Below are positions 39,516 to 48,850 of a stretch of 64,000 nucleotides of DNA, piece after piece (position 1 is the stretch's first letter; each line of letters starts with the position of its first letter). Position numbers and translations under genes: made by a program. The DNA is taken from contig JAXLRH010000003.1 of the NCBI GenBank assembly GCA_046331245.1, positions 310,001-374,000 of the forward strand, read 5' to 3'. The notes under the pieces were generated by a model. The model made no database searches, had not been told where the DNA came from, and worked only from the letters and a program-made list of their open reading frames with translations. This stretch comes from SSF14 sp046331245 (GTDB taxonomy: Bacteria; Actinomycetota; Acidimicrobiia; Acidimicrobiales; Microtrichaceae).

Positions 39516-40643
39516 TCAGCGCGCCCGTGCGTACCGGAAGCGGGCGACCGTCGGCTTCTCCACGTAGGTGTGCAGGGCCATCGCCGCCAGCACGGTCAGG
39601 GCGAGCCAGCCGGCGATCTCCAGGATCGACGCTCGCCAGGACGACGACGCCATGCCGAGCCACTTGAGGATGGTCACCGGGAGCAACTGCACGAGGTAGA
39701 AGGCGTACGAACGCTCCCCCGCCCACTGCGCGAGGTCGGATGCGAGCCAGCGGAGCGGTCTCGCCGCCGCGGCCGCCGATGGGTCGATCGCGGCGAGGTC
39801 GACCGCGCCGAGGTCGTGCGCGGCGAGGGCGCACACCACGAGCAGGCACCCGACGGTGATCGCCACCGACGACGCTCCTCGCAAGCGGCGTTCCCAGGTG
39901 CCGGCCGCCATCGCGCCGACCAGCAGCATCAGCGAGACGGGCACCGGCAGCGAGCGGCGCAGGTAGCCGGACCGCATCGCCGTCCCCGCGATCACCCCGA
40001 GGAGGAACTCCCAGATGCGGAACGGCGGGAACGAGCTCACACGGATGCCACGCGGCTCGAGGAGGCCGATGACGGTCGCCGCCCCGAACGCGGCGACGGC
40101 GCCCGCCGCAAGGAGCAGGCCGCGTGCGCCGAGCCGGCGGATCGGTCCGACCACGAACGGGAACACCAGGTAGAAGAACGCCTCGCAGCTGAGCGTCCAG
40201 GCCACCGGATTGACCGCGTCGGCCCACCCGCGCCCGGGAATCCAGCACTGCACGAGGACGAGCGTCGCCGCCGCTGCACCGGCGTCGGGCCGCGGCGCTG
40301 CGCCTACGAGCGCTGTCACGACGAACGCCGCCCACACGACGGCGTGCACCGGCCACACGCGCGCGACCCGACGCCGGGCGTAGGTCCTCGGCCCGGTCGA
40401 GTCCGCCCACGTCCAGGCGAGCACGAATCCGCTGAGGATGAAGAAGAGGGTGACGCCGTAGGCCCCCCAGTTGAGCAATCGGGAGAGGTTGGGGCCGGCG
40501 TCGCCGGCATCGCCCTCGCCGGCGGGGAACACGTAGCGCATGTGCGACACGAAGACTGCGAACGCTGCCACGCCACGGACGCCGGTCAACGAGGGCAACG
40601 ACGGGATCGCCGGTCCCCGGAGCCGGTCGTGGGTCGGCGGCAT
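39516..40643 (-). CDS. acyltransferase 3 family membrane protein (paralog 1)
   Basis: A 375-residue OafA-like protein: LTGVRGVAAFAVFVSHMRY (catalytic His), FILSGFVLAWTW, VNPVAWTLSCEAFFYLVFPF and PPFRIWEFLLGVIAG. The same motifs occur in the inverted gene at 44112-45221, so the two are paralogs flanking the PhyH-methyltransferase-glycosyltransferase module. The start ATG 40643 is preceded by TAGCCT with a 6-nt gap. It acylates a surface glycan or glycolipid, acceptor unknown. Confidence 0.88.
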   Translation of the reverse strand: MPPTHDRLRGPAIPSLPSLTGVRGVAAFAVFVSHMRYVFPAGEGDAGDAGPNLSRLLNWGAYGVTLFFILSGFVLAWTWADSTGPRTYARRRVARVWPVHAVVWAAFVVTALVGAAPRPDAGAAAATLVLVQCWIPGRGWADAVNPVAWTLSCEAFFYLVFPFVVGPIRRLGARGLLLAAGAVAAFGAATVIGLLEPRGIRVSSFPPFRIWEFLLGVIAGTAMRSGYLRRSLPVPVSLMLLVGAMAAGTWERRLRGASSVAITVGCLLVVCALAAHDLGAVDLAAIDPSAAAAARPLRWLASDLAQWAGERSYAFYLVQLLPVTILKWLGMASSSWRASILEIAGWLALTVLAAMALHTYVEKPTVARFRYARAR

Positions 40644-40649
40644 TCGGCG

Positions 40650-40655
40650 AGGCTA
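40650..40655 (-). promoter_or_regulatory. predicted leaderless -10 (TAGCCT)
   Basis: TAGCCT on the minus strand ends 6 nt before the acyltransferase ATG 40643. Confidence 0.5.
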
Positions 40656-40667
40656 TCCGGGGCCCGC

Positions 40668-41582
40668 TCAGATCGGCGTGGGTCTGCGTCGGGCGGCGAC
40701 CGCGTCGTAGGCCCGGCGGCGGCCGGCGCGCGATGCGCCGACGAGGCGCGAGAGCGCACGCGCCACCGGCGCGGCGCCCTCGGCAGGCGGGCCGACGAGG
40801 CTGCGTCGTCCCGGCCGGTGGATGACGGCCGGCGAGCCCGGCGCCGACCCTGCTCGCGACCACCGTCCGGTGACGGCGTCGACGACCGGTTCGCGCACCG
40901 CGAACTCGCCGCGTTCGACGTGGGAGCGCATGGGCGTGACGAGCACCGAGCCCGCCGCCGCGTAGTGCGTGACCTGCGACCAGCGGGTGGACCCGGCGCT
41001 GCGGATCGGGGCGCCGCCGTGCACGAGGTTCGCGACCCAGATCGCGACGTCACCGGCGTCGAGCTCCAGCGCCGTCGCAGGAAGGTCCCGCTCCGCCATC
41101 AGCGCGGTGACGGCATCCTCGTAGGCGTCGACGTCGAACGCGTCGGGGTCGAGGCCCAGCGAGGCCGGCGTGAGCACCGGCAGCAAGTGCGAGCCTGGAT
41201 GCACCACGAGCGGACCTTGATCCGGTCCGACGTCCTCCACGGCGACCCACACCCCGCACATCCGCCCCGACGGCACGGTGTCGAAGTGGATCGTGTCGGC
41301 GTGGGGACGCTGCTGGGTTCCGGTGCGGAAGTCGAGGGTCTGGAACGCCACGGGGTCTCCGCCGACGACCGGACGGGCGAGGTCGAGCACGCCCCCGTGG
41401 GCGGCCAGCTCACGCACCGCGGGGACCGAGACCCACGCGTTGGTCACGCGGCCGTGGGGCGCGTCACGGAAGCTCGGTTCGAGCGCGGCGCGCACCCGCT
41501 GCAGCAGCGCGCGGTCGACGACGTTCCGCACCACGGCGTACCCGTCACGTTCGAGCTGGTGCTGGAGGTCCGGCGCGGGCAC
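40668..41582 (-). CDS. phytanoyl-CoA dioxygenase family (PhyH) enzyme
   Basis: A 304-residue Fe(II)/2-oxoglutarate oxygenase. The iron facial triad is HADT (His-x-Asp, about residue 100) plus the distal His in ANLVHGGAPIRS, and the Arg in that segment or following could bind 2-oxoglutarate. The N terminus, QLERDGYAVVRNVVD, is typical of PhyH. GTG 41582 is the chosen start. It hydroxylates a lipid, polyketide or amino acid; its location between glycan genes hints at an envelope or secondary-metabolite substrate. The tail of ~50 residues is Arg-rich. Confidence 0.82.
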   Translation of the reverse strand: MPAPDLQHQLERDGYAVVRNVVDRALLQRVRAALEPSFRDAPHGRVTNAWVSVPAVRELAAHGGVLDLARPVVGGDPVAFQTLDFRTGTQQRPHADTIHFDTVPSGRMCGVWVAVEDVGPDQGPLVVHPGSHLLPVLTPASLGLDPDAFDVDAYEDAVTALMAERDLPATALELDAGDVAIWVANLVHGGAPIRSAGSTRWSQVTHYAAAGSVLVTPMRSHVERGEFAVREPVVDAVTGRWSRAGSAPGSPAVIHRPGRRSLVGPPAEGAAPVARALSRLVGASRAGRRRAYDAVAARRRPTPI

Positions 41583-41630
41583 GGCGAGATGGTGGCACGT
41601 TCCCCGCGCCCGGCGCAGCCGTCGGTGCCG

Positions 41631-41636
41631 TACTGT
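41631..41636 (+). promoter_or_regulatory. predicted leaderless -10 (TACTGT)
   Basis: TACTGT ends 9 nt before GTG 41646 of the methyltransferase. The spacing is longer than the 6-7 nt norm, so confidence is lower. Confidence 0.35.
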
Positions 41637-41645
41637 CGGTCGCCT

Positions 41646-42488
41646 GTGAGGAACGAGCCGACGAGCGCCCTGGTTCGTGGATGGTTGCGCTCCCGCCCCC
41701 GCCTGTGGCGCCGGCTGCGGGCGACGCGGCTGGCGATCGGCCGCCGGATGCCGCCCCGGGCCGTCGAAGGTGTCGACGGCCCGGTGCATCCCAACGACCT
41801 CATGCTCCGCGGCAGGCGCCCCGCCGACGTCGCCCACTACCGCTCCGTCGCCGACACCGTGCTCGCCGCGCTCGATCGCCACGCGCCCGGTTGGGACGCG
41901 GGTGCTCCGGTGCTCGATGTCGGCTGCGGCTACGGCCGGCTCACCCGGCGGCTGGTGCAGCGCGTCGATCCGGCGCTCGTGACGGTGAACGACATCGACG
42001 CCGACGCGGTCAGCTTCTGTGCGTCGGCGTTCGGCGTGGTCGGAGCGGACGACCTCGGCCGCCTCCGTCGTGAACGACCGGCGTCGTTCGGGACGATCGT
42101 TCTGCTCACGGTGCTGACGAACGTCGACGCATCGGCCTTCGACGACCTGCTGGACTCGTGCGCCGAGCTGCTCGCGCCGGGCGGCGTGCTCCTTGTCACC
42201 ACGCACGGCGCCACGGCGGCGACCTCGCGCGTGGCCCACTTCGGTGCGGCCGTCGAGTCACGTCACGCGGCGATCGCGGACGACCTCGAGCGACACGGCA
42301 TCTCGTTCCACCCGTATCGCCACGGCACCGGCGCGCTGGGCCTCACCTGGCACGCCGCCGCCTTCGTCGTGGAGCGCGCCGCCGCCGCGGGGTTGGAGCT
42401 GGTGGCCCTGGACGAGGCGGCGCTCGACGGGGTGCAGGACGTGTGGGTCCTCAGACGGCCGGAAACCGCCGCAGACGACCGTCGGTGA
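41646..42488 (+). CDS. class I SAM-dependent methyltransferase
   Basis: A 280-residue methyltransferase with motif I VLDVGCGYGRLTRRL, motif II VNDIDADAV and post-I TIVLLTVLTN. The N-terminal ~55 residues are Arg-rich. The target is unknown; it is divergent from PhyH with 63 bp between starts and overlaps the convergent glycosyltransferase by 38 bp. Confidence 0.85.
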   Translation: MRNEPTSALVRGWLRSRPRLWRRLRATRLAIGRRMPPRAVEGVDGPVHPNDLMLRGRRPADVAHYRSVADTVLAALDRHAPGWDAGAPVLDVGCGYGRLTRRLVQRVDPALVTVNDIDADAVSFCASAFGVVGADDLGRLRRERPASFGTIVLLTVLTNVDASAFDDLLDSCAELLAPGGVLLVTTHGATAATSRVAHFGAAVESRHAAIADDLERHGISFHPYRHGTGALGLTWHAAAFVVERAAAAGLELVALDEAALDGVQDVWVLRRPETAADDRR

Positions 42489-44058
42489 AGTACCAGAGCC
42501 TGCCGGCGTCCACGTCGTCGTCGAGGGAGATCGACAGGTGTCGCTCGTCGACGATGCGACTGCGGACTCCGGCGAAGAACCGGTCGTCGACACCGGGCGT
42601 GCGCGTGAACGCGTCGCCCTCCGGGAGCTCGAGAAGCCACGTGCGGCGGCCGTCCTGCGGCGCGGCTCGGCGCACGGTGGCGTGGGCGTGGTCTCCCGCC
42701 AGAGCGACGGCCGCCAGATTGCCGGGGGCGCGGGGCTCGGCCCACCCGTACCGCACCGCGAGCGACGGGTTGACGATGTTCCGTCCCACCAGGATCCCGC
42801 GGGCCGCGTCGGGGAGGTTCGCCACGATCGGCACGGTGCCGTCGTCCCACACCGACTCCGCGGCGACGAACCGTTCCGCGAGCTCGGCGGCCCCGATCCA
42901 ACGCTGCTCGACGACGACCAGCCCGACGATCGACGTGGCCACCACGGCGACGGCGGCTGCCCGGCCCCACAGGACGCGCGCCTCGTGGAGCGACGCGACG
43001 AGACCGGCCACGAGGAGCGCGGCGAACACCGACGGCAGGTACGCAAGGCGTTCGCCCTGTGGGGTGACGGCCGACGCGCCCAGGCCCGAACTCGGCACGG
43101 TGGTGACGAACACGAGCGCGGCGGTAAGCAGCAGCAGCGGGCGGAGCGGACGGCAGCGGAGCGCGACGGCGACGAGCGCGACGCCGATCAGCAGCGGGAC
43201 GATCCACCAGAAGGGCGCGGGCAGCGCCGGCAGGACCGATCGCACCACGATCGCTGCGGTGCGCTTCGGCCAGCCCAGTGCCGTGCCGAACAGCTGGCCG
43301 AGCCCGTAGCCCTCGGGCGCGCCGTGGATGGCGAGCCAGCGGACGAGCGGGTACGGCGCGAGCACGAGGAGGTGCCAGCGTGTGACGAGCCAGGCGCTCC
43401 GGGCGCGTGCACCGAACGGACCGGTGCTGCGGGCGACGTCGATGACGAGGAGAACAACGGGGATCACGACCGCCGACTCCTTGGAGGCCAGGGCGAGGGC
43501 GAACAGCACGAGCGAGACCGCCGAACGGGCTCGGCTCGGCGACCGATCGCCCGGTCCACCGAGGGCGACGAGCACGGACGCCGCTCCGAAGAGCGTCACC
43601 AGCAGGTCGGCCCTCGCCGCGATCCAGCTCACGGCCTCGGTGTGGGCCGGAGAGACGAAGAACCACAGCCCGGCCAGCACGGCGAAGGACGGTCGATCGA
43701 ACGGACGCAGCGCCGGGACGGCGCGAGCCATGGCGGCGGCCAGCGCGATCACGACGAGCGCGCACGCGACGTGGAGCGCGAGGTTCGTGATCTTGTACGG
43801 CAGCGGGTCGAGGCCGCCGATCGCGTGGTCGAACGCGAGCGACGCCAGGTGGAGCGGCCGGAAGTTGCTGCCCGAGCGGCTGAAGTCGTGCGAGTCGCCG
43901 ACCGCCTTCCAGATCTCGCCGTAGTCGTCGGCGAGGAACGCGCTCCCGAGGTCGGGCCCGTAGAGGACGATGCCGATCGCGGTGAACGCGACGGCCGTGA
44001 ACGCAGTGGCGGCGCGGCCCGACCGCGGCGATCGCGGCGCTGTCGGGAGGCTCGGCAC
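42451..44058 (-). CDS. polytopic glycosyltransferase, TMTC/DUF1736-like (GT-C)
   Basis: A 535-residue protein of ten or more helices. FLADDYGEIWKAVGDSHDF supplies the GT-C Asp-Asp loop, and SPAHTEAVSWIAARADLLVTLFG, LASKESAVVIPVV and PQGERLAYLPSVF match TMTC/O-mannosyltransferase-like proteins. It would transfer a sugar from polyprenyl phosphate to an extracytoplasmic acceptor. The C-terminal ~100 residues are a soluble domain outside the membrane. GTG 44058 is preceded by TAGCGT with an 8-nt gap. Confidence 0.82.
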   Translation of the reverse strand: MPSLPTAPRSPRSGRAATAFTAVAFTAIGIVLYGPDLGSAFLADDYGEIWKAVGDSHDFSRSGSNFRPLHLASLAFDHAIGGLDPLPYKITNLALHVACALVVIALAAAMARAVPALRPFDRPSFAVLAGLWFFVSPAHTEAVSWIAARADLLVTLFGAASVLVALGGPGDRSPSRARSAVSLVLFALALASKESAVVIPVVLLVIDVARSTGPFGARARSAWLVTRWHLLVLAPYPLVRWLAIHGAPEGYGLGQLFGTALGWPKRTAAIVVRSVLPALPAPFWWIVPLLIGVALVAVALRCRPLRPLLLLTAALVFVTTVPSSGLGASAVTPQGERLAYLPSVFAALLVAGLVASLHEARVLWGRAAAVAVVATSIVGLVVVEQRWIGAAELAERFVAAESVWDDGTVPIVANLPDAARGILVGRNIVNPSLAVRYGWAEPRAPGNLAAVALAGDHAHATVRRAAPQDGRRTWLLELPEGDAFTRTPGVDDRFFAGVRSRIVDERHLSISLDDDVDAGRLWYFTDGRLRRFPAV

Positions 44059-44066
44059 GGGCCGCG

Positions 44067-44072
44067 ACGCTA
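44067..44072 (-). promoter_or_regulatory. predicted leaderless -10 (TAGCGT)
   Basis: On the minus strand TAGCGT ends 8 nt before the GTG 44058 of the TMTC-like gene. Confidence 0.4.
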
Positions 44073-44111
44073 GGCGACGCTCCCGAGGCGCGGCCGGTTC
44101 GGGCCGGTAAC

Positions 44112-45221
44112 ATGGATCGGCTTATGGCCGCCACCGAACCCGTCGTCTCGCAGACGGCCCTTCCGTCCCTCACCGGCATGCGGATGCTGGCGGCCGGAGC
44201 GGTGTTCTTCACCCACATCCGTTGGGTGCTGCCCAGCGGAACCGTCCTCGCCGTGGGCGGGCATCACCTCACGATCGATCGGGTCCTCCTGAACGGCGGC
44301 CTCGGCGTCAACTTCTTCTTCATGCTGAGCGGCTTCGTGCTCGCGTGGAGCTGGCGGCCGGGGGTGTCGTCGCCGGTGTTCTACGGACGGCGCGTGGCAC
44401 GCGTGTGGCCCAGCCACGCCGTGACGTGGGTCGCGTTCCTCCTGGCCTCGATCGCCGTGGTGTCGCTCCGACCGTCGGTCGCCGGCGCGCTGTCGGGTGT
44501 CGTGCTGCTGCAGTCGTGGACGAAGTCGACGGCCTTCGCCGTCAATCCCGTCGCGTGGACGCTGTCATGCGAGGCGTTCTTCTACCTGATGTTCCCGCCG
44601 GCATGGGCGCTGGTGCGGCGGCTCTCGCCGCAGGCGCTCCTGGGCGCTGCGCTGGTCGTCGGGTGCGTCCCGTTCGCCCTGAGCGTCCTCGTGCACGACC
44701 GGTTCTTCGTCACGACGTTCCCGCCGTCGCGACTCTGGGAGTTCCTGCTCGGGCTCATGCTGGCCCGGGCGGTGCGCATGGGATGGATCCGCCGGGTGCC
44801 GCCGGTCTGGTGCAGCGTCGTCCTCCTCGCGCTGGTCGTCGCGGCCAACTCGCTCGTGCGGCACCAGGTGTTCGCCGTCGCTGCCGAGATGGTCCCCTTC
44901 GCCGGCATCATCGTGGGAGGCGCGCTCTCCGATCTCCGAGGTCGCACCGGCTGGCTGCACTCGCCGGCCGCGCAGGCGGCCGGTCGCGCATCGTTCGCCT
45001 TCTACCTCGTGCACGTCCTGGCCATCGAGCTCGTCGACGACCGCTACGGGCGTCACGCGTTCGGCTGGCCGGCGTCGCTGGCCTGGTCGGCGCTGCTGCT
45101 GGCCGTGGCATGCGGGCTCGCGGCCGCGCTCCACCTCCTCGTGGAGCAGCCGGCCGAGCGCACGCTCCGCGCCCGTTGGAGCCCGGCGCCTCGGCCCGCT
45201 GTCGCCACCGGGATCGAGTGA
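44112..45221 (+). CDS. acyltransferase 3 family membrane protein (paralog 2)
   Basis: A 369-residue OafA-like protein: LTGMRMLAAGAVFFTHIRW (catalytic His), FMLSGFVLAWSW, VNPVAWTLSCEAFFYLMFPP and PPSRLWEFLLGLM. It is a close relative of the gene at 39516-40643 but in the opposite orientation. ATG 44112 is given; ATG 44124 (MAATEP) fits the TAACAT at 44108 better. The stop overlaps the next GTG as GTGA. Confidence 0.88.
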   Translation: MDRLMAATEPVVSQTALPSLTGMRMLAAGAVFFTHIRWVLPSGTVLAVGGHHLTIDRVLLNGGLGVNFFFMLSGFVLAWSWRPGVSSPVFYGRRVARVWPSHAVTWVAFLLASIAVVSLRPSVAGALSGVVLLQSWTKSTAFAVNPVAWTLSCEAFFYLMFPPAWALVRRLSPQALLGAALVVGCVPFALSVLVHDRFFVTTFPPSRLWEFLLGLMLARAVRMGWIRRVPPVWCSVVLLALVVAANSLVRHQVFAVAAEMVPFAGIIVGGALSDLRGRTGWLHSPAAQAAGRASFAFYLVHVLAIELVDDRYGRHAFGWPASLAWSALLLAVACGLAAALHLLVEQPAERTLRARWSPAPRPAVATGIE

Positions 45222-47263
45222 CGAGCGTGCCGTCCGCCACCGCCGCTTCCCCGAGCGACGCGCCCAGCGTCCCCCGACCGTCGTTCCGCACCGACATCGA
45301 CGGTCTGCGCGGCGTCGCGATCCTGCTCGTCATCCTGTTCCACGCCCACGTCGACGGGTTCACCGGGGGGTTCGTGGGCGTCGACGTCTTCTTCGTCATC
45401 TCCGGCTACCTCATCACCCGACAGCTGATCGCCGAGGGCGGCGCGTCCGGCTCCGTGCGGCTGCGCGAGTTCTGGGCGAAGCGCGTCCGCCGACTCGTGC
45501 CCGCCCTCACCGTCATGGTCGCGACGGTCCTGCTGGCCGGGCTCGTCGTGCTCTCGCCCCTCGAGTGGGCCGCGCTCGCGAAGGACGGCGTGGCGAGCGT
45601 CGCGTACGTGTCGAACATGGTGTTCGGGCTTCGACGCGGCGGCTACTTCGCGGCCGACGACAGCGTGTTCCTCCACACGTGGTCGCTGAGCGTCGAGGAG
45701 CAGTTCTACCTGGTGTGGCCGGTGCTGGTGCTCGCCGCCGCCGTGGTGGGCCGCCGTACGCTGCTGCGGTTCCGCACCGTCCTCGTCGGTGGCCTGGCCG
45801 TCATGACGCCGGTGTCGCTCGCGTTGTGCGTGGTGCTCACCGAGCGAGGCACTCCCCTCGCGTTCTTCGCGCTCCCCACCCGCATGTGGGAGTTCGGCGC
45901 CGCCGGCCTGCTCGCCGCGACGTCGACGAGCACCCGCTGGGCAAAGCTCGGGAGCGGGGCACGACGCGTCGCTCCACTCGTGGGGCTCGCCGGGCTCGGT
46001 GCCATCCTCGCGTCGACGTTCCTGTTCGACGAGCGAACCGCCTATCCCGGAGCGCCCGCCCTGCTCCCCGTCGTCGGCACGCTGCTCGTGATCGGTGCCG
46101 GCCAGGTCGAGGGTGCGTCGCCCCTGCACCGGCTGCTGGTCATGCGCCCGCTGCTGTGGTTCGGTCGGGTGTCCTACTCCTGGTACCTCTGGCACTGGCC
46201 CGTCATCCTGCTCACGGTCGCCGCGCTCAACAGCGACACCGTGCCGGTTCGGGTCGGCGCCAGCGCACTGGGCCTGGCGCTCGCGTTGGTGGCGCTCCGC
46301 TTCGTCGAGAACCCCGTCCGCTTCAGCCCCGTGCTCCGGTCCTCGCTGTGGCGGACCTACGCGCTCGGCCTGCTCGGCACGCTCCTCGTCGCCGGGCTCG
46401 CCGCCGGCCTGGTGGCCTACGGGCACTCCGAGTCGCAGCAGCCGTTCTACCGGGAGCTGCAGGCCGCCACCCAGAAAGGCGCCGACGACGAGGGGCGCCC
46501 GACGGCGGGGTGCGCCACGAGCGGGCGCCCGACCGTCGTGTCCGCCTGCGTGGTCGGTGTGCCCGACGCCGACACGACCGTCCTGCTCCTCGGCGATTCC
46601 CATGCCGGCCAGTGGGTGCCGGCGTTCGACCGGGTGGGCAAGGACCTGGGCGTGCGCGTGGTGGTACGCAGCCGTGGCGCGTGTCCGGCACTCGACGTGC
46701 CCATCGCGAACGCCGCCGGCCCGCTCGAGGTGTCGTCCGGATGCCTGTACTTCCGGACCGGGACGGCGCAGCTGATCGCCGCCGAGCACCCTGCGGCCGT
46801 GATCCTGTCCAATGCGGGCTACATCGGCCGCATCCTCGACGCCGACGGCGGGGTCCCGTCCGAGGCCGCGCAGCTCCGCATCTGGCGCTCGGGTTTCGAG
46901 AAGTCCGTGCGCTCGCTGACCGACGCCGACATCGGCGTCGGCGTCATCCTCGACAACCCGTGGGTGCCGTTCGATCCCGTGACCTGCATCGCCCGGTCCG
47001 GTTCCGTGTCGTCGTGCCCCGTCGCTGCGACGGAGGCGTTCCGCCCCACGGCGGGTGTGAACCGCGTGGAGACCGACGTGGCGTCGTCGGTCGGCGGCGT
47101 GGCGGTGTACACGTCCGGCCCGACGATCTGCGGCCGGACCGCCTGCTCGCTGCGCATCGGGAGCACCTATGTGTTCAGCGACAAGAACCACCTGACCGGC
47201 ACGTTCACCGCCTCGCAGTGGAAGCGAATCCGGGCGCTGGTCACGGAGGCCCTGGGCCGCTGA
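45218..47263 (+). CDS. acyltransferase-SGNH fusion (OafA-type O-acetyltransferase)
   Basis: A 681-residue protein. Residues 23-370 form the membrane acyltransferase (DIDGLRGVAILLVILFHAHVDGFTGGFVGVDVFFVISGYLI, WSLSVEEQFYLVWPV). After a helix at about 383-400, residues 440-681 form an exported SGNH domain with LLLGDSHAGQW (Ser461) and FSDKNHL (Asp-x-x-His) near the C terminus. Acetyl groups pass through the membrane to the SGNH serine and then to a glycan. It is translationally coupled to the upstream acyltransferase. Confidence 0.92.
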   Translation: MTSVPSATAASPSDAPSVPRPSFRTDIDGLRGVAILLVILFHAHVDGFTGGFVGVDVFFVISGYLITRQLIAEGGASGSVRLREFWAKRVRRLVPALTVMVATVLLAGLVVLSPLEWAALAKDGVASVAYVSNMVFGLRRGGYFAADDSVFLHTWSLSVEEQFYLVWPVLVLAAAVVGRRTLLRFRTVLVGGLAVMTPVSLALCVVLTERGTPLAFFALPTRMWEFGAAGLLAATSTSTRWAKLGSGARRVAPLVGLAGLGAILASTFLFDERTAYPGAPALLPVVGTLLVIGAGQVEGASPLHRLLVMRPLLWFGRVSYSWYLWHWPVILLTVAALNSDTVPVRVGASALGLALALVALRFVENPVRFSPVLRSSLWRTYALGLLGTLLVAGLAAGLVAYGHSESQQPFYRELQAATQKGADDEGRPTAGCATSGRPTVVSACVVGVPDADTTVLLLGDSHAGQWVPAFDRVGKDLGVRVVVRSRGACPALDVPIANAAGPLEVSSGCLYFRTGTAQLIAAEHPAAVILSNAGYIGRILDADGGVPSEAAQLRIWRSGFEKSVRSLTDADIGVGVILDNPWVPFDPVTCIARSGSVSSCPVAATEAFRPTAGVNRVETDVASSVGGVAVYTSGPTICGRTACSLRIGSTYVFSDKNHLTGTFTASQWKRIRALVTEALGR

Positions 47264-47277
47264 CAGCTGTCCGCCGG

Positions 47278-47283
47278 TAGGTT
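47278..47283 (+). promoter_or_regulatory. predicted leaderless -10 (TAGGTT)
   Basis: TAGGTT ends 6 nt before GTG 47290. The same hexamer is used at 37847-37852. Confidence 0.5.
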
Positions 47284-47289
47284 GTCCCG

Positions 47290-48828
47290 GTGGAACGACC
47301 AGCCGACGTCGACCGTTCCGCATGGCTCCTCCCGCTGGCGGTGGTGGTGGGCGTCGGGCTCCGTGCGGTTCCGTTCGTGTGGGCGGGCCCGTTGCACGTG
47401 CCGGTCGACTACGACGAGGGTGCGTACTTCGCCGCCGCCGCTGCGCTCGCCCGCGGGCACGCGCTCTACGGCGCCGTTTCCATCGCCTATCCGCCGGGGA
47501 TGGCCTACTGGTTCGCCCCGTTCACCGTGCTCGGGGCCTCGACCGCGTTCCTGGCGGCCAAGGCGTCGATGCTGCTCGTCGCCGCCGCGAACATCTGGTT
47601 GGTGGGGCGCGTCGCCGGACGATTCGTCCCGCGCTGGGCGGCGGCCGCCGGGGCGCTGGTCTACGCCCTGACACCCGGCGTCGTCACGGCCGAACGTGGG
47701 GTCTTCACGGAGCCGCTCGTCAACCTCTTCTGCCTCCTCGCACTGCTCGTGTGGCTGCGAGCCGGGGAGCCGGACGCCCCGCCGCGGCGGGCCTGGACGG
47801 CCGGAGCACTGGTCGGCGTCGCCGCGCTCTTCAAGCTGACCGCGCTGCTGGTCGCGGTGCCGTTCATCGTGGCCGTGCCGCGACCGGCCCCGTTGCGGCG
47901 CCTCGGGCGGGCAGCCGGCGGGGCGATCGCCGCCTTCGTGCTGCTGACCCTGCCGGTGACGGTCCGCGCGCCCGGGGCCTTCGTCCGGCAGGTGTTCGGG
48001 TTCCAGCTCGGACGGCCGGGCGAGAGCACCGTCGCCAAGCGTCTGCAGGAGGTCGTCGTGCGATTCGACCTGCACAGCGCCAACCGCGTCGTGCTGGGCA
48101 CGGTGGTGCTCGTCGCCGGGGCGGTGGCCTACGCGGCCACCCGCAGGCGTGACCGCTCCGAGCCGGCCGCAGCGACACTCGGCGCACGGCAACTCCTCTC
48201 CTGGTCACTCGCCTGGTACGTGACGATCGCAATCGCCTTCGTCGCCTCGCGGGTCTACTTCGAGCAGTACAACGCGCACCTGGCGCCCGCGGCCGGGCTG
48301 GTCGCAGCGGGCGCCCTCGCGGCGCTCGTCCCGGCGGCGCGTGGAGACCAGCTCCCGGCGCGGTCACCGGCGATTCGGTGGGGCTCGGTCAGCCTGCTCG
48401 CGCTGGTGGTCGTCGCCGGTCTACAGGCGTTGCACGTCGACGGCGCCGAGGCCGGTGGCCGGCAGGACGACCAGGCGCTCATCGCCCGTCGGCTGCGCTC
48501 GACGCAAGGCTGCGTCGTGTCCTTCGAGCCGGCGTGGCTCCTCGCCGCGGACCGCTACCCGGATCCGTCACGCAGCGGGCCGGCGTCGGTCGACCCGTTT
48601 GCCGCACAACTGGGCGCGGCCATCTCGGCCGGCCAGGGGTCGCGTCGCTTCGACGCGCCGGCCGCAGCGGCAGTGGCGCGAGATGCGCTCGAACGCTGCC
48701 CGACCGTCGTGCTCGGTCCGCGAGGGCGGGCCCAGCTCGGGCCGGTCGCCCCCTGGTTCCACGCGACCTTCCATCGTGCGCCCGGCCAGGGCCCCGGCGG
48801 CCCCGACGTCTGGGTGCGGAACCGCTGA
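47290..48828 (+). CDS. polytopic glycosyltransferase, GT39/PMT-like (GT-C)
   Basis: A 512-residue membrane protein of about ten helices. VPVDYDEGAYFAAAAALARGHALYG holds the catalytic Asp-Glu pair (residues 42-43) of the PMT/ArnT class. IAYPPGMAYWFAPF and ERGVFTEPLVNLFCLL are further family segments. The exported C-terminal ~110 residues may bind the acceptor. It probably transfers a sugar from a polyprenyl-phosphate donor. It closes the glycan island. Confidence 0.85.
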   Translation: MERPADVDRSAWLLPLAVVVGVGLRAVPFVWAGPLHVPVDYDEGAYFAAAAALARGHALYGAVSIAYPPGMAYWFAPFTVLGASTAFLAAKASMLLVAAANIWLVGRVAGRFVPRWAAAAGALVYALTPGVVTAERGVFTEPLVNLFCLLALLVWLRAGEPDAPPRRAWTAGALVGVAALFKLTALLVAVPFIVAVPRPAPLRRLGRAAGGAIAAFVLLTLPVTVRAPGAFVRQVFGFQLGRPGESTVAKRLQEVVVRFDLHSANRVVLGTVVLVAGAVAYAATRRRDRSEPAAATLGARQLLSWSLAWYVTIAIAFVASRVYFEQYNAHLAPAAGLVAAGALAALVPAARGDQLPARSPAIRWGSVSLLALVVVAGLQALHVDGAEAGGRQDDQALIARRLRSTQGCVVSFEPAWLLAADRYPDPSRSGPASVDPFAAQLGAAISAGQGSRRFDAPAAAAVARDALERCPTVVLGPRGRAQLGPVAPWFHATFHRAPGQGPGGPDVWVRNR

Positions 48829-48850
48829 GACGCGTCCACGAACGCGCCAC

